Source: DRPG01 sp964655065 | Lineage (GTDB): Bacteria > Myxococcota_A > UBA796 > GCA-2862545 | Direction: 5' to 3' | Assembly: GCA_964655065.1 (NCBI GenBank) | Contig: CAZZLC010000002.1 | Location: 124,001-188,000, forward strand | DNA: 64,000 bases | Shown: positions 1 through 9,300 of the stretch, one piece after another | Layout of the letters: each line of letters starts with the position of its first letter | How positions within the stretch are numbered: the stretch's first letter is position 1 | Position numbers and translations under genes: made by a program | The notes under the pieces: model-generated | Database searches by the model: none | What the model saw: the letters and a program-made list of their open reading frames with translations, nothing else | What the model was told of the DNA's origin: nothing

Positions 1-72
1 TTGGAGCGCTGCAGCCCCATCGGCGAGGAGCTGCGAACCTTTCGCGCGGACGTGCAGCCGTTCGAGCTATAG
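1..72 (+). CDS. 3' end of an unidentified protein (partial)
   Basis: Only the last 23 codons are present, ending in TAG at 70-72. The frame is open from the first base and has the local codon bias, so a real gene probably enters from the left edge. It ends 31 bases before the kinase at 104 on the same strand, which suggests the same operon. The residue string carries no recognisable domain. Confidence 0.55.
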   Translation: MERCSPIGEELRTFRADVQPFEL

Positions 73-103
73 AACCGTTCGTTGCCCCGGCCTGGAGGAG
101 TGC

Positions 104-1303
104 GTGGCGTCTCCGCGTGGACGGCTGATCATCGTCGACGACGAGCCCGTCATCCTCTCCCTGCTCACCTCGGTCTTCGCCGACACGGAGCTGGAGGTCG
201 TGAGCTGCCCGGCGGGTCAGGAGGCCGTCGAGGCGATGGCCGAAGGCGTCGACGTCTTGCTCACCGACAAGAACCTCCCCGACATCAGCGGGCTCGAGGT
301 GGCACGCCACGCACGAGCGCACCATCCCGACGTCGAGATCATCATCATCACCGGCTATGCGTCGCTCGACACCGCGCTTCTCGCCATGGAGCTCGATGTC
401 TACGACTACATCGTCAAGCCTCCGAAGGACATCCGGGACGTTCGGCGCAAGGTGCTGAAGGCCCTCGAGAAGCAGTCGATGGCCCGCGAGAACCGGGCGT
501 TGCTCGCTGACCTCAAGGAGCGCAACGAGGACCTTCAGAACGCGCTCACGGAGCTGCAGGAGGTCCAGGCGGAGCTGATCCAGTCGGAGAAGCTCGCGGG
601 CATCGGGACTCTCGCCGCGGGCATCGCGCACGAGGTCAGCTCTCCGCTCTTCGGCATCATGGGCCTCGCGGAGGCCATCCTCGACGAGGACGAGCTCTCG
701 CTGGTGCACAACTATGCGAAGGAGATCGTCGACTACAGCCAGTCCATCAAGGACATCGTGGTCCAGCTCTCCGGCTACTCGAGAACCGCCAAGGACGACG
801 GAATCGCGCCGCTCGACCTTGGCGACGTGGTTCGTGACGCGGTGAGGTTGGTGACTCGGTCGGTGTCCTTCGACGACGCCCGCATCGGCCTCGACCTCGG
901 TAGAGCGCTCGTCGTGCAGAGCCACGCCTCCGAGCTGCAGCAGGTGTTCGTGAACCTGGTGAAGAATGCGGTTCAGGCCGTGGTGGAGCACGATCCGGAG
1001 GGGGGGCGAATCGAGATCCGTGCCCACCGGTACGCCGACGAGATCGTGGCCAGTGTCGAGGACATGGGGCCCGGAATCCCGCCCGACATGCTCTCGCGCA
1101 TCTTCGACCCGTTCTTCACGACGAAGCCAGCGGGTCGTGGCACGGGTCTCGGACTGAACATCGTCTACCGCATCGTCAGCAAGTACGGGGGACAGGTCTC
1201 GGTCGAGAGCGTGCCCGGTCGAGGGGCGGTGTTCACCGTGCGGCTGCCCGCCTACCCCGACGCCCCGGAGACCGAGTCCAGCGCCGCCCATCCCGAGGCG
1301 TGA
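104..1303 (+). CDS. Receiver-histidine kinase (REC-HisKA-HATPase) hybrid
   Basis: Cytoplasmic two-component protein of 399 aa with an N-terminal receiver followed by a transmitter. In the receiver (about 8-122) the acidic pair is D12/D13, the phospho-acceptor is D55 (in LLTDKNLPD) and the conserved Lys is K105. A coiled-coil linker (about 125-165) leads to HisKA with H176 (GIAHEVSSPL). A complete ATPase domain follows: N box NLVKNA, G1 DMGPGIP, F box and G2 GRGTGLGL. No membrane segment is seen. The GTG start at 104 follows GGAGGAG at 94-100. It is the first complete gene of an operon whose next start lies one base after this stop. It may receive phosphate through D55 and signal by its own transmitter. 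The family is certain; the stimulus is unknown. Confidence 0.93.
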   Translation: MASPRGRLIIVDDEPVILSLLTSVFADTELEVVSCPAGQEAVEAMAEGVDVLLTDKNLPDISGLEVARHARAHHPDVEIIIITGYASLDTALLAMELDVYDYIVKPPKDIRDVRRKVLKALEKQSMARENRALLADLKERNEDLQNALTELQEVQAELIQSEKLAGIGTLAAGIAHEVSSPLFGIMGLAEAILDEDELSLVHNYAKEIVDYSQSIKDIVVQLSGYSRTAKDDGIAPLDLGDVVRDAVRLVTRSVSFDDARIGLDLGRALVVQSHASELQQVFVNLVKNAVQAVVEHDPEGGRIEIRAHRYADEIVASVEDMGPGIPPDMLSRIFDPFFTTKPAGRGTGLGLNIVYRIVSKYGGQVSVESVPGRGAVFTVRLPAYPDAPETESSAAHPEA

Positions 1304-1304
1304 G

Positions 1305-3059
1305 GTGCGGCTCTGGCGCCAGCTCGCGCTCGTGATGGCTCTCCTCGCCGGAGGTCCCGCGGCGGTGCTCGGGTGGGTGGCCGTCTCGACCGTGGACCAC
1401 GAGTGGCGCCAAGCGAGCGAGCGGCGGGTGCGCCGGGACGCCCGGCAGCGGGCCGAGGAGCTGGGGACCTGGCTCGCAGACCGCCGGGACCTCGTCCGCG
1501 AGGTTCCTGCGTCGTTTGCCTTCGAGGACCTCGACGAGCAGCACGAGCTCGCCCTGCTCCGGCTCGTCTACCGGGTCGTCGTCGACGCGGAGCTCGTGGT
1601 GATGGCGGACGAGGACGGACGGGCGGTCGGCCCCTCCGTGCCCGACGGCGCCTCCACCGAGGAGATCGATGCGCTGCTTGCCGGTCTCCCGCTGGAACAG
1701 GCGCTCTCCGAGACCGAGCAAGCCCACGTCGGCACGGCGTGGGCGGGGGCATCGGGTCCGTCGGTGCCGCTCGCGGTTCACCTCGCCGACACCGGTCGCG
1801 GGCCTCGGATCATCGTGGTCCAGCTCGCCGTTCCGGTGGTTCGGGAGGCCGCGGACGACCCCCGTTCCGTGGGACTCCTCCGCGGCGACGGCGCTCCGAT
1901 CCTCGTCGATGGCGATCTCGTCCAGCCGCGCCAGCTGACCCCGCTGCTCGGCGTGTTCGAAGAGTTCGAGATGGACGAGCCCGAAGCGGCCCACGGCGCG
2001 CTCGCCTTTGTACCGGGAAGCCCAGGGTGGACCTACGTGCTCGTCGAGCCGGAGCACGCGCTGCTCCGGCTCGGTGAGCGCATCACCGGCCAGATCCTGG
2101 CGGTGGCGGTGCTGGCCACCCTGGCCGGAGTGCTCGCTGCGCTCGCCATGGCGCTGACCGTGTCGCGGCCCGTCGACCGGCTGCGACGCAAGGCGCTGCA
2201 GCTCGCCGACGGCGAGCTCGGGGTTCGCATGGGCATCGAACGCTCGGACGAGATCGGCGACCTGGCCACCGCGTTCGACCATCTGTCCACCCGGCTGCGC
2301 GCCGACCAGGAGCACATCCTCGTCCAGCAGGCAGAGATCGAGGCCTTCAACGCCGAGCTGCAGTCCAGGGTCGAGGAGCGGACCCGCAAGCTCGAGGAGG
2401 CCCAGGAACAGCTCGTACGCACGAGCCAGCTCGCAGCGGTGGCCGAGCTCGGAGCGGGGCTCGCGCACGACCTCAACAACCCCCTCACCAGCGTGCTCGG
2501 TATCGCCCAGGTGCTCGAGGAGCGGTACCCCGACGACGACCTCGTCGGCGCGCTCGAGCAGGAAGCCCAGCGGTGTCGGGACGTCGTGGGCGCGATGCAG
2601 CGGGCCACCACGCTCGAGGTGGATCCCTCGCGGGCGCTCACCACCGATCTCGAGCAGATGGTGCGTCGGGCCGCCGAGTGGGTGGCCCCGACGTATGCCC
2701 AGCGCGGCGTGACGCTCGTCATCGAACGGCCCCATTCGTCGATCGAGGCGGCGATCGACCCGGATCACGGCACCCGAATCCTCGCGCAGATCCTTCAGAG
2801 CGTCCGCTCGGGCTTGCCCGACGGCAGCCGGGTCACCGTCAGCGTCGCGACCGAGCGCCGCGACGGGTCAACAGGAGTCGACGACGATCGCCCCACGATA
2901 CGAGTCGAAGCCGACCGTCGGGTGGCAGAGCAGCCTCAGCACCGTGACGACTGGCTCACCGCCAGCCGGGTGATGTGGGTGACCGTCCAGCTGATCGACC
3001 GTCTGGGGGGCGATCTCCGGCGGCCCCAGGAAGGCCGGGTCTGGCATTGGGTATTGTGA
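1305..3059 (+). CDS. Membrane HAMP sensor histidine kinase with degenerate ATPase domain
   Basis: Inner-membrane sensor of 584 aa. TM1 is at about 7-28, a periplasmic sensor region at about 30-258, TM2 at about 262-286, HAMP at about 287-340 and a coiled coil at 335-380. HisKA has an intact H box with H388 (GLAHDLNNPL). The C-terminal 170 residues occupy the place of the HATPase domain but have lost its signature. Where the N box is expected the sequence reads ILQSVRSG (no Asn), there is no DxGxG G1 box, and no GTGLGL G2 loop. It should therefore be unable to bind ATP normally and may be phosphorylated in trans by one of the two intact kinases in the same operon. The GTG start overlaps nothing and leaves one base after the upstream stop. 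The next gene begins five bases downstream. Confidence 0.88.
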   Translation: MRLWRQLALVMALLAGGPAAVLGWVAVSTVDHEWRQASERRVRRDARQRAEELGTWLADRRDLVREVPASFAFEDLDEQHELALLRLVYRVVVDAELVVMADEDGRAVGPSVPDGASTEEIDALLAGLPLEQALSETEQAHVGTAWAGASGPSVPLAVHLADTGRGPRIIVVQLAVPVVREAADDPRSVGLLRGDGAPILVDGDLVQPRQLTPLLGVFEEFEMDEPEAAHGALAFVPGSPGWTYVLVEPEHALLRLGERITGQILAVAVLATLAGVLAALAMALTVSRPVDRLRRKALQLADGELGVRMGIERSDEIGDLATAFDHLSTRLRADQEHILVQQAEIEAFNAELQSRVEERTRKLEEAQEQLVRTSQLAAVAELGAGLAHDLNNPLTSVLGIAQVLEERYPDDDLVGALEQEAQRCRDVVGAMQRATTLEVDPSRALTTDLEQMVRRAAEWVAPTYAQRGVTLVIERPHSSIEAAIDPDHGTRILAQILQSVRSGLPDGSRVTVSVATERRDGSTGVDDDRPTIRVEADRRVAEQPQHRDDWLTASRVMWVTVQLIDRLGGDLRRPQEGRVWHWVL

Positions 3060-3063
3060 GACG

Positions 3064-3918
3064 ATGCGTCACGGACGGACCAGCTTCGTAATCGGCCTCG
3101 TCATCCTGATCGGGCTGCTGATGGCTTGGCGGCAGCTGTCGGCGAGCCCTCGGTTGTTCGTGGCCGAAGTGACCGGAGAGGCAAGCCTCGCTCGGGTGGG
3201 ACTCGACCAGCCAGTCCGCGCGAGGCAGGGATCCGCTCTTCAGGCCGCAGACCACGTCACGACCGGAACGGGCGCCGAGGCGGTGCTCCAGTTCGGCCCG
3301 TCGACCCAGATCCGTGTGGGACCCACCTCGTCGGTCGAGGTCGCGAGTATCGACGACGAAGGGCTGTCGCTCGAACTCGACGAGGGGACCGTGCGGGCCA
3401 TCGTTCGACCAGACTCGGGCCAGGTCCGCATCGGTAACCAGGGACGGTCCGCGGTGACTCGCGATGGTGAGGTGGCGGTCGGAGTCCGAGACGACGTCCT
3501 TCAGATCCGTGCTGTCGATGGGAACGTCGCCCTCGAGGGCGTCGACCGGGAGAGGCTCGCCGAGGGCGAGCAGGCTGTCGTGGAGGGCCGGCGGGCCAAG
3601 GTGGACAAGGTGCCCGCGTCGTTGCTGTTGTCGGTGGCCCCCCCGGGCGTGACGCGCACCACCGCCGAGACCCACCTGGTGCGGGGCCAGACTGCCCCTG
3701 GGGCCGAGGTCGTGTTGAGAGGCCCCGCCGACACCCAGCGCGTTCGTGCGGACGCAGAGGGACGCTTCGTCGCGCCCGTTCGGCTGGTCGAGGGGGAGAA
3801 TGCCGTCACCGTCGAGGTTCGGGACGTGTTCGGGGCCGCCGGGTCGACGGAGGCGCCGCTGCCCGCACGAGACACCACGGCCCCGGTCTTGCGGGGAGAC
3901 GTGGAGTATCCCAGATGA
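3064..3918 (+). CDS. FecR-domain membrane-anchored protein
   Basis: 284 aa with one N-terminal TM/signal anchor (about 8-24), so the bulk is periplasmic. Residues about 45-150 form a FecR-type beta domain: the raised-threshold, QFGPSTQIRVGP and LELDEGTVRAIV strands are typical of FecR/LysM-associated families. Residues about 180-275 look like an Ig/carboxypeptidase-regulatory-like fold (VRGQTAPGAEV, then EGRFVAPVRLVEGENAVTVEV). The TGA stop overlaps the ATG of the next gene (ATGA at 3915-3918), so the two are translationally coupled. In this setting a FecR domain more likely acts as a periplasmic or peptidoglycan-side scaffold or signal relay than in siderophore uptake, since no sigma factor or TonB receptor lies beside it. 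That role is inference. Confidence 0.8.
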   Translation: MRHGRTSFVIGLVILIGLLMAWRQLSASPRLFVAEVTGEASLARVGLDQPVRARQGSALQAADHVTTGTGAEAVLQFGPSTQIRVGPTSSVEVASIDDEGLSLELDEGTVRAIVRPDSGQVRIGNQGRSAVTRDGEVAVGVRDDVLQIRAVDGNVALEGVDRERLAEGEQAVVEGRRAKVDKVPASLLLSVAPPGVTRTTAETHLVRGQTAPGAEVVLRGPADTQRVRADAEGRFVAPVRLVEGENAVTVEVRDVFGAAGSTEAPLPARDTTAPVLRGDVEYPR

Positions 3919-6389
3919 TCGGGTGGCTCGCGGTACCGCTCGCGCTGGCTGGCGACGTCGAGCTCGGCCAGGTGGTCGTCGTGGAGGGGAGGCTGTCCCC
4001 GGGCCGGATCGCGACCTTGCAGGTGGCAAAGAGTCTGTCGCCGCCGTCGACCCGGACGGCCCCCGACCTCTCGGACCTCCGACTCGCGGGAGCTGCGCTC
4101 CTGCGAGCCCGCTCCCCGCGACCCGGGGTCGTCGACCTCGAGGTGGTGCCCGAGCTGGATGCCACCGAGGTCGAGGTTCGGCTCGGCAACGAGCGCTATC
4201 GACTTCCCGTGTCGCCGGAGCCAGTCACCCCGCTCGCCCACGCTGGACGCGTGGCTGCCACCACCGTCGACGACCTGGTGGACTTCACGGTGACCTCGAC
4301 CACGACCCCCACCCTCACCGTCGACGACGTCGATGTGGTGGCGAGCGAGGGCGAGGTGACGGTGCGACGGGGGGGCGCGCCCGACACCCTCGAACTCACC
4401 CTCGCCCCGGATCCGAGCTCCACCCCTCGCGTGATCCCGGTCGTGGTCGTGGACCACCGGGCGGCGCGCCGGCCCACGCTGGTTCCGGTCGTGCTGCGGG
4501 CCCGCCCCCGGCTGACGGTCAACGCCACCCCCGGGAGCGCGGTCACGATCAGCGTGGGGCGGCGGACCTATGGGCCAGTGACCGTGCCCGACGGGGGCAC
4601 GGTCGCACTGCGGGTCGACCAGTACCCCGGAGAGTCCACGGCCGTGGCGCGGGTGAGCGACGACCTCGGGAACACCAACACCTCGGAGCTCCCCCTCGCG
4701 GTCGCGGCGCAGCCGTCGTTGCTGGTGGTCCCGTCCGGCCGCTGGCTGCCCGGTGAGGCTCCACCCCCGCTGAGCGTCATCGCCATGCGCCCCAACGGGG
4801 CCCCGATCAGTGAGACCCCGCGCTGCGAGACCGAGGGGACCACGCTTGCCGTGCGACAGATCGAGCCTGGATGGTGGTCCGTGGTGCTCCCGAGCGGCGG
4901 CGACGCCTGGCGTCGATCGCCGGGGGAGCTCCGCGTGGCCTGCTCGGTAGGCGCCGTCACGCGGACGGTTCGGGTGGAGGTCGAGCCCGGGATCCCGGCT
5001 CGGATCGCCCTCGAGGTGTGGCCCGAGGACCTCCGGGGCGACTTCCCGGTCGCCGAGCTGCGGGCGATTGCGTACGACGCCCGCGGAGACCGCGTTGACG
5101 TGCAGGGGCTGACCATCGACGCCGAACACGGTCGGGTGGTGGTCCAGGAGGCGGCGAGCACGCTGCGCGGCGAGTATCGTGGCGAGTCGGCCGTCGAGCA
5201 CGGAACCGACGCCGTGATCGCGCGTTACCGGCGTCCTCCCGGCCCCGGACCCGTGACCGCCCTGAACGTCGGATTCGACCAGGTCCCCGGTCCCGAGGGC
5301 GGACCCGTCGTCGTCCACGCCAGGGCCCTCAACGCGCGGCGCGAGCCAGTGGCCTACGTTCCCCTCAACTTGTCGGTCGACGGTCGGACCCGCTCGGTGA
5401 TGAGCGAGGCCGATGGGTGGGCCTCGACCAGTCTGGAGGTGCCGGCCGGCCATCGCCCCCACGTCGTGTCGGCTTCGACGGCCGTAGCGTCGCGCTACGC
5501 GGTGGCGCTCCCGGGCGAGGGGGGGATCGGAGGCCCCGAGACGTCCGACCTCGCGGTACGGCGACCGGTACGCGTCCGGGCCGGTCGGATCGCCGCCGTC
5601 ACGGTTGCCGTCGAGCCCAAGATCCTCCGCGCGGCGCCCGGCAGCGTCGCCAACATCGTGGTCCGGCTCGAGGATCGCAGCGGGCGGCCGGTCACCGACG
5701 AGCCCGTGGGCCTCGAGGCGAGCGAGGGTCGCATCATCCTTCCCATCGACGTGCGGCCCGACGGTACGCTGGTGGCGCAGTACCTGCCCGAGCCGGGCAC
5801 CCGCGAGGCCCGTGAGGTCCAGATCACGGCCACGACGGAGGGCTTCCGCTCGTCGACCGAGATCGAGATCGAGTCTCGCCCCGCGCGGGTGTCCGTTGGG
5901 CCGTTCCTGGGGTTCCAGACGAACTTCGGGGAGCTCCAGAGCCCGTTTCTCGGCATCGACGTCGACCTGCGGACCCGGGCCCTGCGCGACTCCCTCGCGA
6001 TTCGCGTGGGCCTGCACACGGTCTGGCATCGCGCCGATGCCACGCTGCCAGGCATTGTCGACGCGCAGGTTCGCACCAACCTCACGTCGTTCGATCTCGC
6101 GGCGGCGGTCCGAGACGACCGAGGGCCAGTCTCGGTGTGGCTCGGACTCGGCGGCACCGTCGCCATCCAGTGGGACGACGTCCGCTTCGGCGACACGCGA
6201 ACCCTGCAGGGACGGACGCCGGTCGGGGGCCCGATGGTGCTCGCTGGTCTCTCGCGCCGCGCGCCGCTCGGGGAGTGGCTCTTCGAAGCCCGTGGTTACT
6301 GGGTCCCCGCGACAGAGCGGTCGGAGATTGGGTATACCGGGAACCTGGGTGGTCTGAGCATCGGCTTCGGGTATCGGTTGGTCTATTGA
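3915..6389 (+). CDS. Large Ig-repeat protein with C-terminal outer-membrane beta-barrel-like domain
   Basis: 824 aa with a short signal peptide (about 1-13, cleavage after ALA). Most of the protein is repeated beta-sandwich modules of the invasin/Big_1 and bacterial Ig type, with recurrent motifs such as VVVHARALNARREPV and VVRLEDRSGRPVTDEPVGLEA. Each contains the Asp/Arg-Gly-x-Pro-Val turn seen in invasin-like domains. The last 165 residues (about 660-824) alternate hydrophobic and polar residues in amphipathic strands and end in a C-terminal aromatic (YRLVY), as outer-membrane beta barrels do. The ATG overlaps the stop of the FecR gene, and its stop overlaps the next start (TGATG). It is likely an outer-membrane protein that displays Ig modules. 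Passenger direction and ligand cannot be told. Confidence 0.72.
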   Translation: MIGWLAVPLALAGDVELGQVVVVEGRLSPGRIATLQVAKSLSPPSTRTAPDLSDLRLAGAALLRARSPRPGVVDLEVVPELDATEVEVRLGNERYRLPVSPEPVTPLAHAGRVAATTVDDLVDFTVTSTTTPTLTVDDVDVVASEGEVTVRRGGAPDTLELTLAPDPSSTPRVIPVVVVDHRAARRPTLVPVVLRARPRLTVNATPGSAVTISVGRRTYGPVTVPDGGTVALRVDQYPGESTAVARVSDDLGNTNTSELPLAVAAQPSLLVVPSGRWLPGEAPPPLSVIAMRPNGAPISETPRCETEGTTLAVRQIEPGWWSVVLPSGGDAWRRSPGELRVACSVGAVTRTVRVEVEPGIPARIALEVWPEDLRGDFPVAELRAIAYDARGDRVDVQGLTIDAEHGRVVVQEAASTLRGEYRGESAVEHGTDAVIARYRRPPGPGPVTALNVGFDQVPGPEGGPVVVHARALNARREPVAYVPLNLSVDGRTRSVMSEADGWASTSLEVPAGHRPHVVSASTAVASRYAVALPGEGGIGGPETSDLAVRRPVRVRAGRIAAVTVAVEPKILRAAPGSVANIVVRLEDRSGRPVTDEPVGLEASEGRIILPIDVRPDGTLVAQYLPEPGTREAREVQITATTEGFRSSTEIEIESRPARVSVGPFLGFQTNFGELQSPFLGIDVDLRTRALRDSLAIRVGLHTVWHRADATLPGIVDAQVRTNLTSFDLAAAVRDDRGPVSVWLGLGGTVAIQWDDVRFGDTRTLQGRTPVGGPMVLAGLSRRAPLGEWLFEARGYWVPATERSEIGYTGNLGGLSIGFGYRLVY

Positions 6390-9300
6390 TGAGTCCGTGG
6401 GCCACGACGGCACTGCTCCTCGGTGGAGGACTCCTCGGCTGCACTCCGGTGGCGCTGCCCGGGCTCGAGCTGAATCGGGTGGAGCCCGGCTTCGGCTACA
6501 CGGGCGACACCACTCCCGTCACACTGTTCGGTCGCAAGTTCTTCCCGGCCCTGGAGATCTCGACCCGCACCGGAGAGTCCGAGTTCGACGTGGACTACCG
6601 AGCGTGGCTCGTACGCTCCGGCGTGCCCCCGCACTCGCTCGGAGCGCTCGAGCTGACCGGCTTCGATCGTCTCGTCGGATCGGTGCCCCCCGGCGCGGCC
6701 CCCGGGGTCTGGGACGTGCGCCTGCAAGGCCCGACAGGTCGCGTGGTCACGCTGCGCAGCGGCTACACGGTCACCGACACCAAGGCGGCGCGGGTCGACG
6801 TCGCCCTCCAGAGTCCAGCCGCGGTCTATCCCACTGGAGATCCCGTCTTCTTCGACCTCGAGGTGCGGGACTTCGACGATCAGCCCGTCAACGTGCCGGT
6901 CGACATTCAGATCTCGGCGTTCGACGAGGTCGGAAGACCGGTTCCCGAGTCTCTGGCCACCCTCAACGAGCTCGAGAACGTCCGCGACACGCCAGAGGGG
7001 GACGGCCTCATCGGTACGATGCCGGAGGGACGGGCCACGATCTGGGTGTTTCGGGAGGTCCCCGGAGAGGTCGAGCTGCGGGTCGTGCCGTACGAGACCG
7101 AGCCCGGGATCGTCGGCGACAGTGAGCGCGTGGTGTTTCGCGCCATCGATCAGTTTCAGCTGCTCTTCGACTCGCTGCCGCTTCCCCCGACGCCAGAGGG
7201 CTTCCGGGCGGGGGAGCCCATCCGCGTCCGCGCGCGCGCGGTCGACGCGCTGTCCCGCCCGGTGGCCGAGCCCCTGACCTTGACCTTGACCGCACCCTGC
7301 ACCTTCTGGGTCGGAGAGGTCGTGTTCGACGGAGCGGAGCCCACCGAGTTCGAGGTGGTGCCCCAGCGTCGGTGCACCGAGGATCGGATCGTAGAGGCGA
7401 CCGGCGCCGCGCGGGGCGAGTCGGAGCCGTTTGCGGTCGTTCCGGGGGCCGCGTCGCGGTTCGAGATCGTCTCGCTCAATCCGAACCCCGTACCGGCCGG
7501 CGATCCGGTCGACGTCCAGGTCGTGCCCCTCGACGACTACGGCAACCTCACCCGCTTCGTCGAGCCTCTGATCGTCAGCGCCCCCGACACCAAGCCCGAG
7601 GGACTGTCCTGCGCACCGGCCACCGGCGGCGGAGAGCTGCGTCGCTGCGTGGTGGTGCCCACCTCCGCGGGGAGCGGAAGAACCATCGAGGTCCGTGACG
7701 AGGGCGGCGTGCGCACGGGGACGCGCTCGGATCTCGACGTGGTCGCCCGACCGGAACCCGTCCAGGCCGAGCTGGTGGTCCCTTCGCAGGCGCTGGCGGG
7801 CGTGCCGTTCGTCGTCCAGATCCAGCCCTACGATCGCTACGGCAACCCGATCGATGCCTCGGGGTTCGGCGCCTCCGCAGTGTCGGTCAGCGACGACCAG
7901 GGCGAGGTTGCTTGCGTGGCCGACGTCCCGGCGGGCACCCGTCAGCAGCTGTCGTGCGAGCTCTTCACCAGTCGCGAGGGCGCACGCCTCTCCGTCACCT
8001 TCTCCGCGACGGGCGCGGGCCCCGTGCTGTCGTCGCCGTTCGAGGTGATGCCGGGGCCGTTTTCTGGTGTCGACGTATTGGCGCCCGAGCGGGTCGTCGC
8101 GGGAGAGGTCGTCTCGGTCGAGGTCGTGGCCAGAGACGCCTTCGGCAACGAAGTCACACCGCCCATGCCTGCGCCGGTAGGCGAGCTCGTCGACCCGTCG
8201 GGAACGTTCACGTCGGGTGCGGTGTTCCTCGCGAGCTCTCGCGTTCGGGCCTCCGGCATCTTCGAGCGGGCCGGGACCACGCAGCTTCACTTCGAGATCG
8301 TGGGGCAGCCCCGAGGCAGCTCGCGCCCCATCCACGTCGAGCCCGCGGAGGCTGTCGACTGGGAGGTCATCGTCACGCCGTGGGCGTTCGTGGGCGAGGC
8401 CTCGACGATCGGGGTCCGCGCTCGGGATGCCTACGGCAACACCGCGCTCCGCGACGCCGTGGTCACGGTCGAGTCGGAGACCGGAGGCATCGAGCCGCTG
8501 TCGTCGTTCGTCGAGGGCGGAGTCGGCCAGATTGCCGTCGTGTTCGGCGCAGCGACCGACTTCGCTACCGTCAGTCTCGTCGACGAGGTGGGGCTGACCG
8601 GTTCGGCCAGTCTGCCGGTCGTGACGGCCTGCGGCGACGGTCCCACCGCCCGGGTCGCGCTCCTCGGAGTCCCGGACGACCGAATCTGTCTGGATCCGGG
8701 CGCCCTCTCGACGCAGGTGACGGTCGATCCCTCGGGCTCGGCCGCGGGGGGCACCGACCTCGACGTGCTGGTGGTCGCGGTCGACGGGGAGCGGCGTGCC
8801 TGGCAGTCCTTCCCGCTCCTCGGGACTCGACCCGACGTGATCGTGCAGGGACCTGGGCGTGTCGAGGTGTCGGCCCTCGTGGTGGACGACCGACTCTGCG
8901 CCGACGTCGCGGTGGCGAGTCCCTGGACGGGGCTCGACGATGGCACCCCGACCGGGCCCCTGGCCGTGGTCAGCGCGGCCAGTCAGCTCTCGGACGTCGA
9001 TGCGATCGATGTCGACCTCTTCGGCGCGCTCGACTGCGGCGGACAGCCCGTCGGCTTCACCCCGGTGCTCGTCCGGAGCTCGGCCGGGGAGCTCGGCGGG
9101 GTCACGCCCACCGGGGAGGGCCTCGGGGTGCTTCTCGACGGCCAGGGTCGGGCCAGCGTGCGGCTGGTGACCGCGGGCGGCCTCCAGGATGGTCCGGCTA
9201 CGGTGACCGTCCACACCGCCTCTGGATCCGCTGGGGGCTCGCTCACGCTGCCGCTCGTCGGGGACAGCGTGCGGCCGGTGGTCGTGGGCCAGGACCCCAC

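Noticed and set aside
3064..3918. FecR-type regulator of an iron-uptake sigma factor
   Set aside because: No FecI-type sigma factor or TonB receptor gene adjoins it; the neighbours are kinases and Ig proteins.
3501..6413. Very long open frame (970 codons) on the minus strand opposite the Ig-repeat protein
   Set aside because: It mirrors the plus-strand gene's codons, has a low-complexity Gly/Arg/Asp/His composition without motifs, and is explained by high-GC antisense frames.
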